NCBI RefSeq assembly: GCF_000717245.1
Contig: NZ_JNYQ01000004.1
Coordinates: 372,001-436,000, forward strand
Direction: 5' to 3'
Source of the DNA: Kitasatospora papulosa
GTDB taxonomy: Bacteria; Actinomycetota; Actinomycetes; Streptomycetales; Streptomycetaceae
DNA length: 64,000 bases
The translations under genes and the position numbers were made by a program. Below the pieces are notes generated by a model. It had not been told where the DNA came from. It worked only from the letters and a program-made list of their open reading frames with translations, and ran no database searches. Below, piece by piece: positions 48,882-56,605 of the stretch; position 1 is the stretch's first letter, and every line of letters starts with the position of its first letter.

Positions 48882-50664
48882 CGCCGTCTCCCGCTCCGCG
48901 TGCGCCCGCGCACACGCCCGTCGCGCCGATGGCCCAGCTCGGCACCTGGCCGACACCGGCCGGGGCCCTCGTGGCGACCGGACCGGGGCGCGTGGCGCCC
49001 AGCACATGGGCCTCCGGGGGTGTGGCGAAGGGGCGCGGCGGCCCGGCCGGGTCCCGGGGGTCCACCGGCGTCGCCCACCGGGCCGGGGCGTGCCCGGCCA
49101 GGTCCAGGTAGATGTCGCGGAATGCCGCGAGGTTCTGCTCGACGGTGAAGAGTTCGAGCGCCCTGGCGCGCGCTGCGGCGCCCAGGCGCGCACGGCGCTC
49201 CGGGTCGCGCAGCAGTGCGACGCACGCGTCGGCGAGTGCCCGCGGATTGCGCGGGGGAACCACCACCCCCGTACCGCCGACGACTTCGACGACGGCGCCC
49301 ACATCCGTGGACACGGTGGCCCGGCCGCAGAACATCGCCTCCACCAGGCTGATGGGAAAGCCTTCGACGACGCTGGACAGGATGACGACACCGCCCGCGG
49401 CGTAGGCCTCCGCGAGGTCGGGCACCTCGGGTCCGCCGATCTCCTCGAAGGTGACCGGGTTGTCGCCGACGGTGTGCGCGTCCATGGCCTCGTCGGGGAA
49501 GAGCTGGACCGCGAGCGCCCGGCAGTGGGCGAGGTAGGTCTCCCCTTCGGCCCCCGGGACCGGAGCCCCGAAGATCCGCAGCCGGGCGTCCGGCTCGGCC
49601 CTGCGCACCTCGGCGAAGGCGTGGAGCAGGGCGATCAGGTCCTTGGCGGGTTCGATCCGGCCGATCCACACCAGCGTTCCGGGACCGCCCGCGTCGTCGC
49701 CCTCCCCCACGTCCCCGAACCGTTCGGCCTCCATGCCCGGATAGACCGTCCGCAGCTTGTCCCGGTGGGCGCCGAACCGCTCCTGCCAGCGCCGGACATG
49801 GGTGTTGCCGGGGGTGACGATCGCGGCTTGCCGGTAGACCTCGGCGGCGAGCAGCCCGTGGAAGTTGGCCAGCATGGCGCGCACCGGCGCGCCCAGGGGG
49901 GCCTCGGGCGCCGCGAGGTAGTGGGCCCGCAGGGGCACTCCGTGCTCCGTGACCAGCAGCGGAACGCCGAAGAAGCGTTTGGCCAGCAGCCCCGGGAGGG
50001 CCGCCGTGCCGCCGGACGCGGCATGGCAGAGGTCCACACCGCCGAGGCCGTCCTCCTCGTACCAGTCGAGGGACAGAGGGCGCAGGGCGCGCTCGAGTTC
50101 GGCGACGAAGGCGAGGTAGTCGGGGACGGTGGCGCCGTGGACGGTCCGGCCGGTGCCCGGGGCGCGGCAGGCCGCCTGCACGATGCGTACGCTCGCCTCG
50201 GAGCGCAGGGCGTCGCGCAGTCCGCCGCCGTCCCGGGCCAGTTCGGCGAGACCGTAGAGGCCGTCCGTGAAGCGGGCGGACGCCGGACGGGTGTCCGCAC
50301 CGCCGGCTCCCGGTTCCGTCTCCACGCCGGCGCAGACCGCGCCGACGAGCGCCGTCACGTGCGCCGTGAAGCGCCGTCGGTCGCGTCGTCCGTACGAGCG
50401 CCCCAGGCCGGTGGCGAATCGGCCCGTGCGGCGTGGGCTCCGGGCGTCCTCCTCGCGCGTCCACATCGGCGCCGTCCGCACCCGTCCGACCCGGTCGGGC
50501 AGCCTCACCCAGCCCTGTCGCTCCTGGTCGGCGGAGCGGCTGAGGGCGAACAGGTCGAACTCGTGCTGGGGCAGACCCCGCACCAGGCGGTCGCACCAGA
50601 GTCTGGACTCACCGGTCGCATACGGATAACCACCGTCCGTGAGGAGCCCGATCCGCACGAGCAC
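48874..50664 (-). CDS. PelF-like GT4 glycosyltransferase
   Basis: A 596-residue glycosyltransferase with a PelF/DUF3492-type N-terminal domain (RIGLLTDGGYPYATGESRLW, VTEHGVPLRAHYLAAPEAPL) and a GT4 Rossmann domain (VYPGMEAERF, VWIGRIEPAKDLIALLHAFA, EVPDLAEAYAAGGVVILSSV, EGFPISLVEAMFCGRATVS). The EGFPISLVE acceptor loop is the hallmark of this subgroup. PelF polymerises GalNAc/GlcNAc-rich exopolysaccharide in Pel systems. Pro-rich tail. GTG 50664 with GGGAG 9 bases upstream. It heads the four-gene locus with membrane protein, epimerase and SSF4 protein. Confidence 0.88.
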   Translation of the reverse strand: MLVRIGLLTDGGYPYATGESRLWCDRLVRGLPQHEFDLFALSRSADQERQGWVRLPDRVGRVRTAPMWTREEDARSPRRTGRFATGLGRSYGRRDRRRFTAHVTALVGAVCAGVETEPGAGGADTRPASARFTDGLYGLAELARDGGGLRDALRSEASVRIVQAACRAPGTGRTVHGATVPDYLAFVAELERALRPLSLDWYEEDGLGGVDLCHAASGGTAALPGLLAKRFFGVPLLVTEHGVPLRAHYLAAPEAPLGAPVRAMLANFHGLLAAEVYRQAAIVTPGNTHVRRWQERFGAHRDKLRTVYPGMEAERFGDVGEGDDAGGPGTLVWIGRIEPAKDLIALLHAFAEVRRAEPDARLRIFGAPVPGAEGETYLAHCRALAVQLFPDEAMDAHTVGDNPVTFEEIGGPEVPDLAEAYAAGGVVILSSVVEGFPISLVEAMFCGRATVSTDVGAVVEVVGGTGVVVPPRNPRALADACVALLRDPERRARLGAAARARALELFTVEQNLAAFRDIYLDLAGHAPARWATPVDPRDPAGPPRPFATPPEAHVLGATRPGPVATRAPAGVGQVPSWAIGATGVCAGARGAGDGDA

Positions 50665-50737
50665 ACCCCCGATCTCCCTTGTGGACGGCCGCCGTTGATC
50701 GGCGGCTCACAGCGGGACGACCGTATGCGGACAGACA

Positions 50738-50771
50738 GGTGGTGCGACGGACGGTTGTCCGTCGCACCACC
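50738..50771 (-). terminator. Terminator of the peptide ABC importer operon
   Basis: GGTGGTGCGACGGAC (50738-50752) pairs perfectly with 50757-50771 across GGTT; T-rich sequence follows on the minus strand. It separates the ABC operon from the PelF-like gene. Confidence 0.82.
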
Positions 50772-50847
50772 GAAAGGGGTGAACCGGCGTAACTTTCCCG
50801 CGCAAGTCGCGTTCTGTTGCGACAATGGGGCGTTCGGTTACGTTGAG

Positions 50848-52494
50848 TCAGGCTACGGCCAGCTCCGAACGCGCCGCACGGCGCGCGGCGGCGCGCGCGG
50901 GGTCGAGCGTGGGCACCGCCGCCAGGAGCTGTTTCGTGTACGCGTCCTGGGGCGATCCGTAGACCTCGTCGACCGCGCCCTGCTCGACGATCCGGCCCTG
51001 CCGCATCACCGCGACGCGGTCGCTGACCTGCCTCACCACGGCCAGGTCGTGGGCGATGAAGACGAGTCCGATGCCGAGCTCGCGCTGGAGCTCGCCGAGG
51101 AGCGCGATCACCTGGGCCTGGGTCGTGACGTCGAGCGCGGAGACCGGCTCGTCGCACACGATCAGCTTCGGGTCGGCGGCGAGCACGCGCGCGATGCCGA
51201 TCCGCTGACGCTGCCCCCCGCTGAACTCGTGCGGATAGCGCTCGTAACGGCCGGCGTCGAGACCGACCCGTTCCAGCAGTCCGCTCACCCGGTCCCGGAT
51301 CCGGGTCTCGTCGGTCTCACCGGCGGCACGGAGCGGGTCGGCCACGGACTCGCCGACGGAGCGCCGCGGGTTGAGTGAGGCGACGGGGTCCTGGAAGACC
51401 ATCTGGAGCTCGCGGCGGAACGGGCGGAAGGCCTTCTCCGGCAGCGAGCCGATCTCCCTGCCGCCGTACCGGAGCCGGCCGCCCGTCGGGTCGTCGAGCC
51501 GTACGAGCATGCGGCCGAGCGTCGTCTTGCCACTGCCGCTCTCCCCCACGATGCCGAGGGTCTCGCCGGCGTGGACGGTGAGCGAGACGTCGTCCACGGC
51601 GGTGACGCGGGAGGAACCACGGCCGAACTCGCGCCGGAGGCCGAGGGCTTCGAGGAGCGGTCCGGTCTCCGGCGCGGCGGCCCGCGGGCCGGGGACGGGG
51701 CCCGCCGGCCGCCGCGCGTCGACCCGGGGCACCGAGGCCAGGAGCTCCCGGGTGTACGGCTGCCGGGGCGCGCCCAGCACCTCGACGGCCGGCCCCCGCT
51801 CCACGGCCCGGCCGTGCTGCATGACCAGGACCTCGTCCACGCTCTCCGCGGCGACACCCACGTCGTGGGTGACCAGCAGCAGCGCCGTTCCGGTCTCGCG
51901 GCGCAGGTCGTGCAGCAGGTCCAGGATCTGCGCCTGCACGGTGACGTCGAGGGCGGTGGTCGGCTCGTCGGCCACGATCAGCCGGGGTTCGCAGGCCAGG
52001 GCCATCGCGATGAGGGCGCGCTGGCGCATCCCGCCGGAGAACTCGTGGGGCCGGGACCTGGACCGGCGGACCGCGTCCGGGATGCCGACCCGGTCCAGGA
52101 CCTCCACGGCCCGGGCGCGGGCGGCTCGCCGGGAGACCCTGTTGTGCACCCGGTAGACCTCGGCGATCTGGTCGCCGACCGTGTAGTAGGGGTCGAGCGA
52201 GGAGAGCGGGTCCTGGAAGACCATCGCCGCCTTCGCCCCGCGCAGGGCGCGCAGCTCCGCCTCGTCCGCGGCGCCGACGTCCGTACCGGCGACGCGGACG
52301 GTCCCGGTGACCCGGGCGCCCGTGCCCCGGTGCAGTCCGAGCAGCGCGGAGGCCGAGGCGCTCTTGCCGGAGCCGGACTCCCCGACCACACCGAGGGCGG
52401 CGCCCGCCTCCAGCGTGAAGGAGAGCCCGTCCACGGCCCGGACGTCGCCGAAGTCGACGGTCAGGTCCTCGACCTGGACCAGCGGTGTTGTCAT
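50848..52494 (-). CDS. Fused ABC importer ATPases (DppD-DppF type)
   Basis: A 548-residue protein holding two complete peptide/nickel-class ATPase modules. First: GVVGESGSGKSASASALLGL (residues 36-55), Q loop MVFQDPLSSLDPYY, signature HEFSGGMRQRALIAMALACE, Walker B LIVADEPTTALDVTVQAQIL. Second: GIVGESGSGKTTLGRMLVRL, MVFQDPVASLNPR, HEFSGGQRQRIGIARVLAAD, IVCDEPVSALDVTTQAQVIA. Each has the ACE-like C-terminal GAPRQPYTRELLA / GSPQDAYTKQLLA. Normally these are two genes, so a fusion keeps stoichiometry. ATG 52494 overlaps the permease stop (ATGA). Confidence 0.92.
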   Translation of the reverse strand: MTTPLVQVEDLTVDFGDVRAVDGLSFTLEAGAALGVVGESGSGKSASASALLGLHRGTGARVTGTVRVAGTDVGAADEAELRALRGAKAAMVFQDPLSSLDPYYTVGDQIAEVYRVHNRVSRRAARARAVEVLDRVGIPDAVRRSRSRPHEFSGGMRQRALIAMALACEPRLIVADEPTTALDVTVQAQILDLLHDLRRETGTALLLVTHDVGVAAESVDEVLVMQHGRAVERGPAVEVLGAPRQPYTRELLASVPRVDARRPAGPVPGPRAAAPETGPLLEALGLRREFGRGSSRVTAVDDVSLTVHAGETLGIVGESGSGKTTLGRMLVRLDDPTGGRLRYGGREIGSLPEKAFRPFRRELQMVFQDPVASLNPRRSVGESVADPLRAAGETDETRIRDRVSGLLERVGLDAGRYERYPHEFSGGQRQRIGIARVLAADPKLIVCDEPVSALDVTTQAQVIALLGELQRELGIGLVFIAHDLAVVRQVSDRVAVMRQGRIVEQGAVDEVYGSPQDAYTKQLLAAVPTLDPARAAARRAARSELAVA

Positions 52495-53480
52495 GACAGG
52501 ACCACCCGTCGGTCGGCCAGCGCGTACAGCATGTCCGCGACGGCATTGGCGAGCACCACGAAGAAGCCGGTCACCAGCACCATGCCGACGACCACGGGCA
52601 GGTCGACGACCTTGACCGCGTGCACGAGTTCGCGTCCGAGCCCCGGGATCCCGAAGAGGGACTCGGTCAGGACCGCACCGCCGAACATGCTGCCGAAGTC
52701 GAGGGCGCTGAGCGCGATCACGGGGGCGACCGCGCCGCGCAGCGCGTGGCGCCCGATCACGGCCCGCTCGCCGACGCCGTACGCGCGGAAGGTGCGTACG
52801 TGGTCCTCGGCGAGCGTCTCCAGCATGGAGCTCCTGGTCAGACGGGCGTACTTGGCGGACTCGATGAGGGCCAGGGACACCCAGGGCAGCAGCAGCCCCC
52901 AGGCCCACTGCTCCGGGTCCTCGGTGAAGGGCACGTAGGTGGGCGACGGCAGCCACTGGAGCGTGGAGCAGAAGACGATGATGAGGAGCAGGCCGATCAC
53001 GAAGACGGGGGTCGCCGTGCCGGCCAGGGTCAGCCAGGTCAGCAGCCGCTCGGTGATCCGGCCGCGCCGCCACACGGACAGCACGCCCGTGCCGACGCCG
53101 AGCAGGATCCAGCACACGAACGCCCCGACGACGAGCGAGCCGGTCACCGGCAGCTTGGTGAGGATCAGCCGCATCACCTGCTGGTCGCTCTGGTACGAGA
53201 CCCCGAGGCAGGGCGCGGAGCAGTGGTCCACCCCCGTGCCGGTGGAGAAGTCCCGCCCCGCGACGATGCCCTGGAGGAAGTGCCCGTACTGCGTGTACAC
53301 GGGGTCGTCGAGCCGGAGCTGTTCGGTCACCTGGGCGACCTGGGCGGGTGAGCAGCGCGGACCGCACGCGATCTGGGCGACGTCGCCCGGGGCCACGTAG
53401 AAGACCGCGTACAGGATGACGGTCAGGGAGAGGAGCACGAAGACGGCTCCGCCGAGCCGTCGCAGCAGGAAACCGGTCAC
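52491..53480 (-). CDS. Peptide ABC importer permease (DppB-like)
   Basis: A 329-residue permease of the peptide/nickel class. The first TM is FLLRRLGGAVFVLLSLTVIL, five more helices follow, and the EAA-type loop is in ETLAEDHVRTFRAYGVGERA, DFGSMFGGAVLTESLFGIPG. An unusual extracytoplasmic segment after TM1 has three cysteines (IACGPRCSPAQ ... DHCSAPCLGV), possibly disulfide-linked. GTG 53480 overlaps the previous stop by four bases (GTGA), and its own stop overlaps the ATPase start. The substrate is probably a peptide. Confidence 0.9.
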   Translation of the reverse strand: MTGFLLRRLGGAVFVLLSLTVILYAVFYVAPGDVAQIACGPRCSPAQVAQVTEQLRLDDPVYTQYGHFLQGIVAGRDFSTGTGVDHCSAPCLGVSYQSDQQVMRLILTKLPVTGSLVVGAFVCWILLGVGTGVLSVWRRGRITERLLTWLTLAGTATPVFVIGLLLIIVFCSTLQWLPSPTYVPFTEDPEQWAWGLLLPWVSLALIESAKYARLTRSSMLETLAEDHVRTFRAYGVGERAVIGRHALRGAVAPVIALSALDFGSMFGGAVLTESLFGIPGLGRELVHAVKVVDLPVVVGMVLVTGFFVVLANAVADMLYALADRRVVLS

Positions 53481-54475
53481 GACGCCTGCTCCTTCGTACG
53501 TCCCTCACGGCCCGTGCCGATGCTCAGCCGGGACGCGGCCCTGGGGTCGAGCGCCGTGCGGACGCCCTCGCCGAGGACGGTCAGGGAGAGCACGGTGACG
53601 AAGAGCAGCCCGGCCGGCAGCAGGAGATAGGTGGGCGCCGACTGGTACCAGGTGTCGGCCTCGGTGAGCATCTGCCCCCAGGACGGGGTGGGCGGTTTGA
53701 TGCCGACGCCGAGGAAGGACAGCGCCGCCTCGACGGTGATGTTGACGGGGAAGAGCAGCGCGGCGTACGTGATGACGGGCGCGGCCAGCGAGGGCAGCAG
53801 TTCGCGCCGGGCGATGCTCCACCGCCCGCGCCCACTGAGCCGGGCCGCCGAGACGAAGTCGAGCGTCTTCAGGGCGAGCGCCTGGGCACGCACGATCTTC
53901 GAGGTGCCCGCCCAGTTGATGCCGCCGATGACCAGCGCGATCAGGACGGGCCGGGGGAAGGAGGGCGGTACGACGGCGAGCAGCCCCAGGGCGATGACCA
54001 TGAGCGGCAGGGCGACGTTGATGTCGGTGATGCGGCTGAGGACCTGGTCGAGCCGCCGGTTGCCGAGGGCCGCGGCGAGTCCCACCACCACGCCGATGGT
54101 GACCTGGAGGAGGGTCGCGGCGACGGCCACGCCCAGCGAGACCCGGGCCCCGTGGACGATGCGGGCGAAGAGGTCGCGGCCGGTCTGCGGTTCGACGCCG
54201 AGCCAGTGGTCGGCGCCGATGCCGCCGAAGGAGCCGCGGGGGACCCCGCCGGCCGCCGAGTCGACGAGTTCGGGGTGGAAGGTGTCGGGGTCCTGGCCGG
54301 CCAGCGCGGCGAGCAGGGGCGCGGCGAGCGCCGCCAGGAAGAGCAGGAGGACCACGGCCGCCGCGGCGGTGGCCGCGCGCTGTGCGCGCAGCCTCCGCCA
54401 GAACTGCCGGGCCCCCGAGGCGGGGGCGGCGAGGGGCGCCGCTCCCGCCTCCTGGACCAGAAGTGCTTCGGACAT
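53477..54475 (-). CDS. Peptide ABC importer permease (DppC-like)
   Basis: A 332-residue second permease. An N-terminal cytoplasmic region is followed by TM1 (TAAAAVVLLLFLAALAAPLL), an extracytoplasmic loop (LGVEPQTGRDLFARIVHGAR, the conserved DppC LG-D-GRD motif) and the binding-protein-dependent transport domain with GRGRWSIARRELLPSLAAPV and AALSFLGVGIKPPTPSWGQM. ATG 54475 is two bases after the binding-protein stop, so translation is coupled. Overlaps the DppB-like gene by four bases. Confidence 0.9.
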   Translation of the reverse strand: MSEALLVQEAGAAPLAAPASGARQFWRRLRAQRAATAAAAVVLLLFLAALAAPLLAALAGQDPDTFHPELVDSAAGGVPRGSFGGIGADHWLGVEPQTGRDLFARIVHGARVSLGVAVAATLLQVTIGVVVGLAAALGNRRLDQVLSRITDINVALPLMVIALGLLAVVPPSFPRPVLIALVIGGINWAGTSKIVRAQALALKTLDFVSAARLSGRGRWSIARRELLPSLAAPVITYAALLFPVNITVEAALSFLGVGIKPPTPSWGQMLTEADTWYQSAPTYLLLPAGLLFVTVLSLTVLGEGVRTALDPRAASRLSIGTGREGRTKEQAS

Positions 54476-54477
54476 GG

Positions 54478-56214
54478 TTACTTGACCGCGGCCTGGGAGA
54501 TGTCGAGAACGCCGGTCCAGTCACTGATGACCACGTTCTTGACGTCCTGGCCGAAGAGCCGCTTGTAGACCGGGTGGAAGAGCGGCACCGTCAGTGCCTG
54601 CTCGCCGATCTTCTTGTCGAGCGCGCCCCAGCGTGCGGCGGCGGCCTTCAGGTCGGTGAGCTTGTTGATCTCGTCGATCTCCTTGTTGACCGCGGCGTCG
54701 TCCAGGAAGGCCGTGTTGAAGTTGGCCCCGTCCTTCACGATCTGGCGGCCGTCGAAGATCGGTGCGAGGAACGGGCCGCCGGAGGGCCAGTCGGCACCCC
54801 AGTGCGCGAGGAAGAAGCCCGGCTCCTTGGACGCGCTGTGGATGGTGTCGGAGTAGTCGTTGCTCTCCAGGCCCTTGAGCTCGACGGTGATGCCGGCCTT
54901 CTTGAGGGCGGCCTGGAGCGCCGTGGCGATCTCCGGGCTGGTCTCGAAGTCCTTGTCGTTGGAGTGCGTGAGGGTGACCTTCAGACCCTTGGGGTGACCG
55001 GCCTCCTTCAGCAGCTCCCTGGCCTTGGCGGCGTTGCCGGTCTCACCCGCCGGGAAGTGGTCGTAGGGCGTGTAGCCGAAGGACTTCTGGTTCGGCAGGT
55101 AGGTGGTGGCGGGCTCCGCCAGCGAGGAGCCGCCGGCCGCGTTGATCACGGAGGAGCGGTCGACGGCGTAGGAGATCGCCTGGCGCACCTTCGGGTCGTC
55201 GAACGGCTTCACCTTGGGGTTGAAGGCGATGTAGTTCGTGTAGCCGAAGTGGCCGGTGCCGACGCGGGCGGCGAGCTTCTTGTCGCCGGAGACCTTGGCG
55301 AGTTCGGCCGGGCCGAGGTTGGTGTCGGTGGTCACGGCGGCGGCGTCGGCCCCCTGCGAGGCGGAGAGGCGCTGGTTGATGACGGCGGAGTCGAGACCGG
55401 AGCGCACGTCGATCTTGTCCGGATAGGCCTTGCGCTCCTCGTCGGTGGCGGCCGACCAGTGCGGGTTGCGCTCCAGGACGAGCCGCTCGCCGTCGTTCTC
55501 GTTCGACACGACCTTGTACGGGCCGGAGGAGACCGGGTGCTCCTCGTACGTGGTGCCGGTGTCCTTGCCCTTCGGGACCGGGGTCGTCTGGGTCTGGGTG
55601 GCGAGGTAGGGGAACTCGCCCTCGGGCTTGTTCAGGTGGAAGACGATGGTCCGGTCGTCCGGGACCTCGATGGAGTCGAGGCCCTTCTTGTCCTTGTACG
55701 GGCCCTGGTAGTCGGCGCCGCCGATCAGCCAGTCACGCAGGTAGGGCGCACCGCCGGAGAGTTCCGCGGCGAACGACCGCTCGATGCCGTACTTGATGTC
55801 GCCACTGGTGATGGCGGTGCCGTCCTCGTACTTCAGCCCGTCCTTCAGGGTGTACGTCCAGACGGTGGCGTTCTTGCTGGGCGTGCCGAGGTCGGTGGCC
55901 AGATCGGGGACGACCTGGGCGCCCGCCTCGCCGTTCTCGCGGTTGCGGGTGGTGAGCGTGCGGAACACCAGGGAGGGGACGTTGCCGCCGCCGGAGGTGT
56001 AGAGCCGCGCCGGGTCGAAGTCCTCCTGCGGGTTGCTGTTGAGGACCGTGAGGGTGCCGCCCTTCTGCGGCTTTCCCGAGGCTCCGGAGCCGGCGCCGTC
56101 GCCCCCGCCGTCGTTGCTCTGGGGGCCTGCGCAGGCCGCGAGGCCGGCGACCAGGGCGAGACTGACAGCGGCGGTGGTGGCCACACGGCGCGATATGACG
56201 GACGGCTGACTCAT
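54478..56214 (-). CDS. Peptide ABC importer solute-binding lipoprotein
   Basis: A 578-residue family-5 extracellular solute-binding protein. Signal ATTAAVSLALVAGLAAC, lipobox LAAC with Cys near residue 28, then a Gly/Ser-rich linker and KGGTLTVLNSNPQEDFDPAR. Family landmarks: TAITSGDIKYGIERSFA, GKDTGTTYEEHPVSSGPYK, IAFNPKVKPFDDPKVRQAIS and VPLFHPVYKRLF. It captures oligopeptides (or nickel/heme-like ligands in some relatives). It is the first structural gene of the operon, 205 bases downstream of a small leader ORF that follows a strong promoter. Ribosome site GAGAGG before ATG 56214. Confidence 0.92.
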   Translation of the reverse strand: MSQPSVISRRVATTAAVSLALVAGLAACAGPQSNDGGGDGAGSGASGKPQKGGTLTVLNSNPQEDFDPARLYTSGGGNVPSLVFRTLTTRNRENGEAGAQVVPDLATDLGTPSKNATVWTYTLKDGLKYEDGTAITSGDIKYGIERSFAAELSGGAPYLRDWLIGGADYQGPYKDKKGLDSIEVPDDRTIVFHLNKPEGEFPYLATQTQTTPVPKGKDTGTTYEEHPVSSGPYKVVSNENDGERLVLERNPHWSAATDEERKAYPDKIDVRSGLDSAVINQRLSASQGADAAAVTTDTNLGPAELAKVSGDKKLAARVGTGHFGYTNYIAFNPKVKPFDDPKVRQAISYAVDRSSVINAAGGSSLAEPATTYLPNQKSFGYTPYDHFPAGETGNAAKARELLKEAGHPKGLKVTLTHSNDKDFETSPEIATALQAALKKAGITVELKGLESNDYSDTIHSASKEPGFFLAHWGADWPSGGPFLAPIFDGRQIVKDGANFNTAFLDDAAVNKEIDEINKLTDLKAAAARWGALDKKIGEQALTVPLFHPVYKRLFGQDVKNVVISDWTGVLDISQAAVK

Positions 56215-56419
56215 CGGAAGATGACCTCTCGGTGTACTGCGGCAGGGTGAGGAGACAGGTCCGCACGGGCGCAGCAGGTCCTGCCCGGTGGGGAGGGGAG
56301 GAACCGGAGGAACCGAACTGCCGCGCCTGCGGACGGAGTACGCCCGGGCGCGGCAGAGGAAGGCCGAGGAGCCGGAGAAGGGCTCCTCAGGGGGTGGCCG
56401 ACGCGCGCTCGAGCAGGCG

Positions 56420-56515
56420 TCAGCGACAGAGAATGTCGGCTACGCAGTGCCCGGCCACGCCGAGGAGCGCCAGCTCAAGGGCGGCGCGCTCGGAGGATTC
56501 GGGGCTGCGTGACAT
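56420..56515 (-). CDS. Leaderless cysteine-containing leader peptide ORF
   Basis: A 31-codon ORF (MSRSPESSERAALELALLGV, ending GHCVADILCR) whose ATG lies 7 bases after the -10 hexamer of a strong promoter, so its mRNA would be leaderless and initiate at or near the ATG. Two Cys codons near the end (TGC and TGT) resemble the Cys leader peptides that control sulfur and cysteine genes in actinobacteria by attenuation. The ORF ends 205 bases before the peptide importer's first gene. Between them are GC-rich hairpin-capable segments (for example GGAGCC/GGCTCC near 56375-56395). Regulatory role is inference. Confidence 0.6.
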   Translation of the reverse strand: MSRSPESSERAALELALLGVAGHCVADILCR

Positions 56516-56522
56516 GCGGAGA

Positions 56523-56552
56523 AATATGAACGACGCCCTCCCCTGATGTCAA
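56523..56552 (-). promoter_or_regulatory. Strong promoter for leader ORF and peptide importer
   Basis: On the minus strand, a perfect TTGACA (56552-56547) and CATATT (56528-56523) are 18 bases apart, close to the HrdB-type consensus. The ATG of the leader ORF is 7 bases farther, at 56515, so the expected start point coincides with the ATG. Intergenic sequence from 56553 to 56605 shows no other feature. Confidence 0.75.
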
Positions 56553-56605
56553 CGCGTGATGAGACACCCGTCCCACGATGCGGACATCCCGGGGATGGGG
56601 CCCCC

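Noticed and set aside
55733..56266. A frame starting MRTCLLTLPQYTER just upstream of the solute-binding gene, considered as a leader peptide
   Set aside because: It has no early stop and runs on as an out-of-frame shadow of the solute-binding gene; the short ORF at 56420-56515 with its own promoter is better supported.
56232..56546. Plus-strand frames in the 56.2-56.6 kb intergenic region
   Set aside because: Low-complexity Arg/Gly/Pro composition and no ribosome sites; they oppose the promoter and leader ORF.
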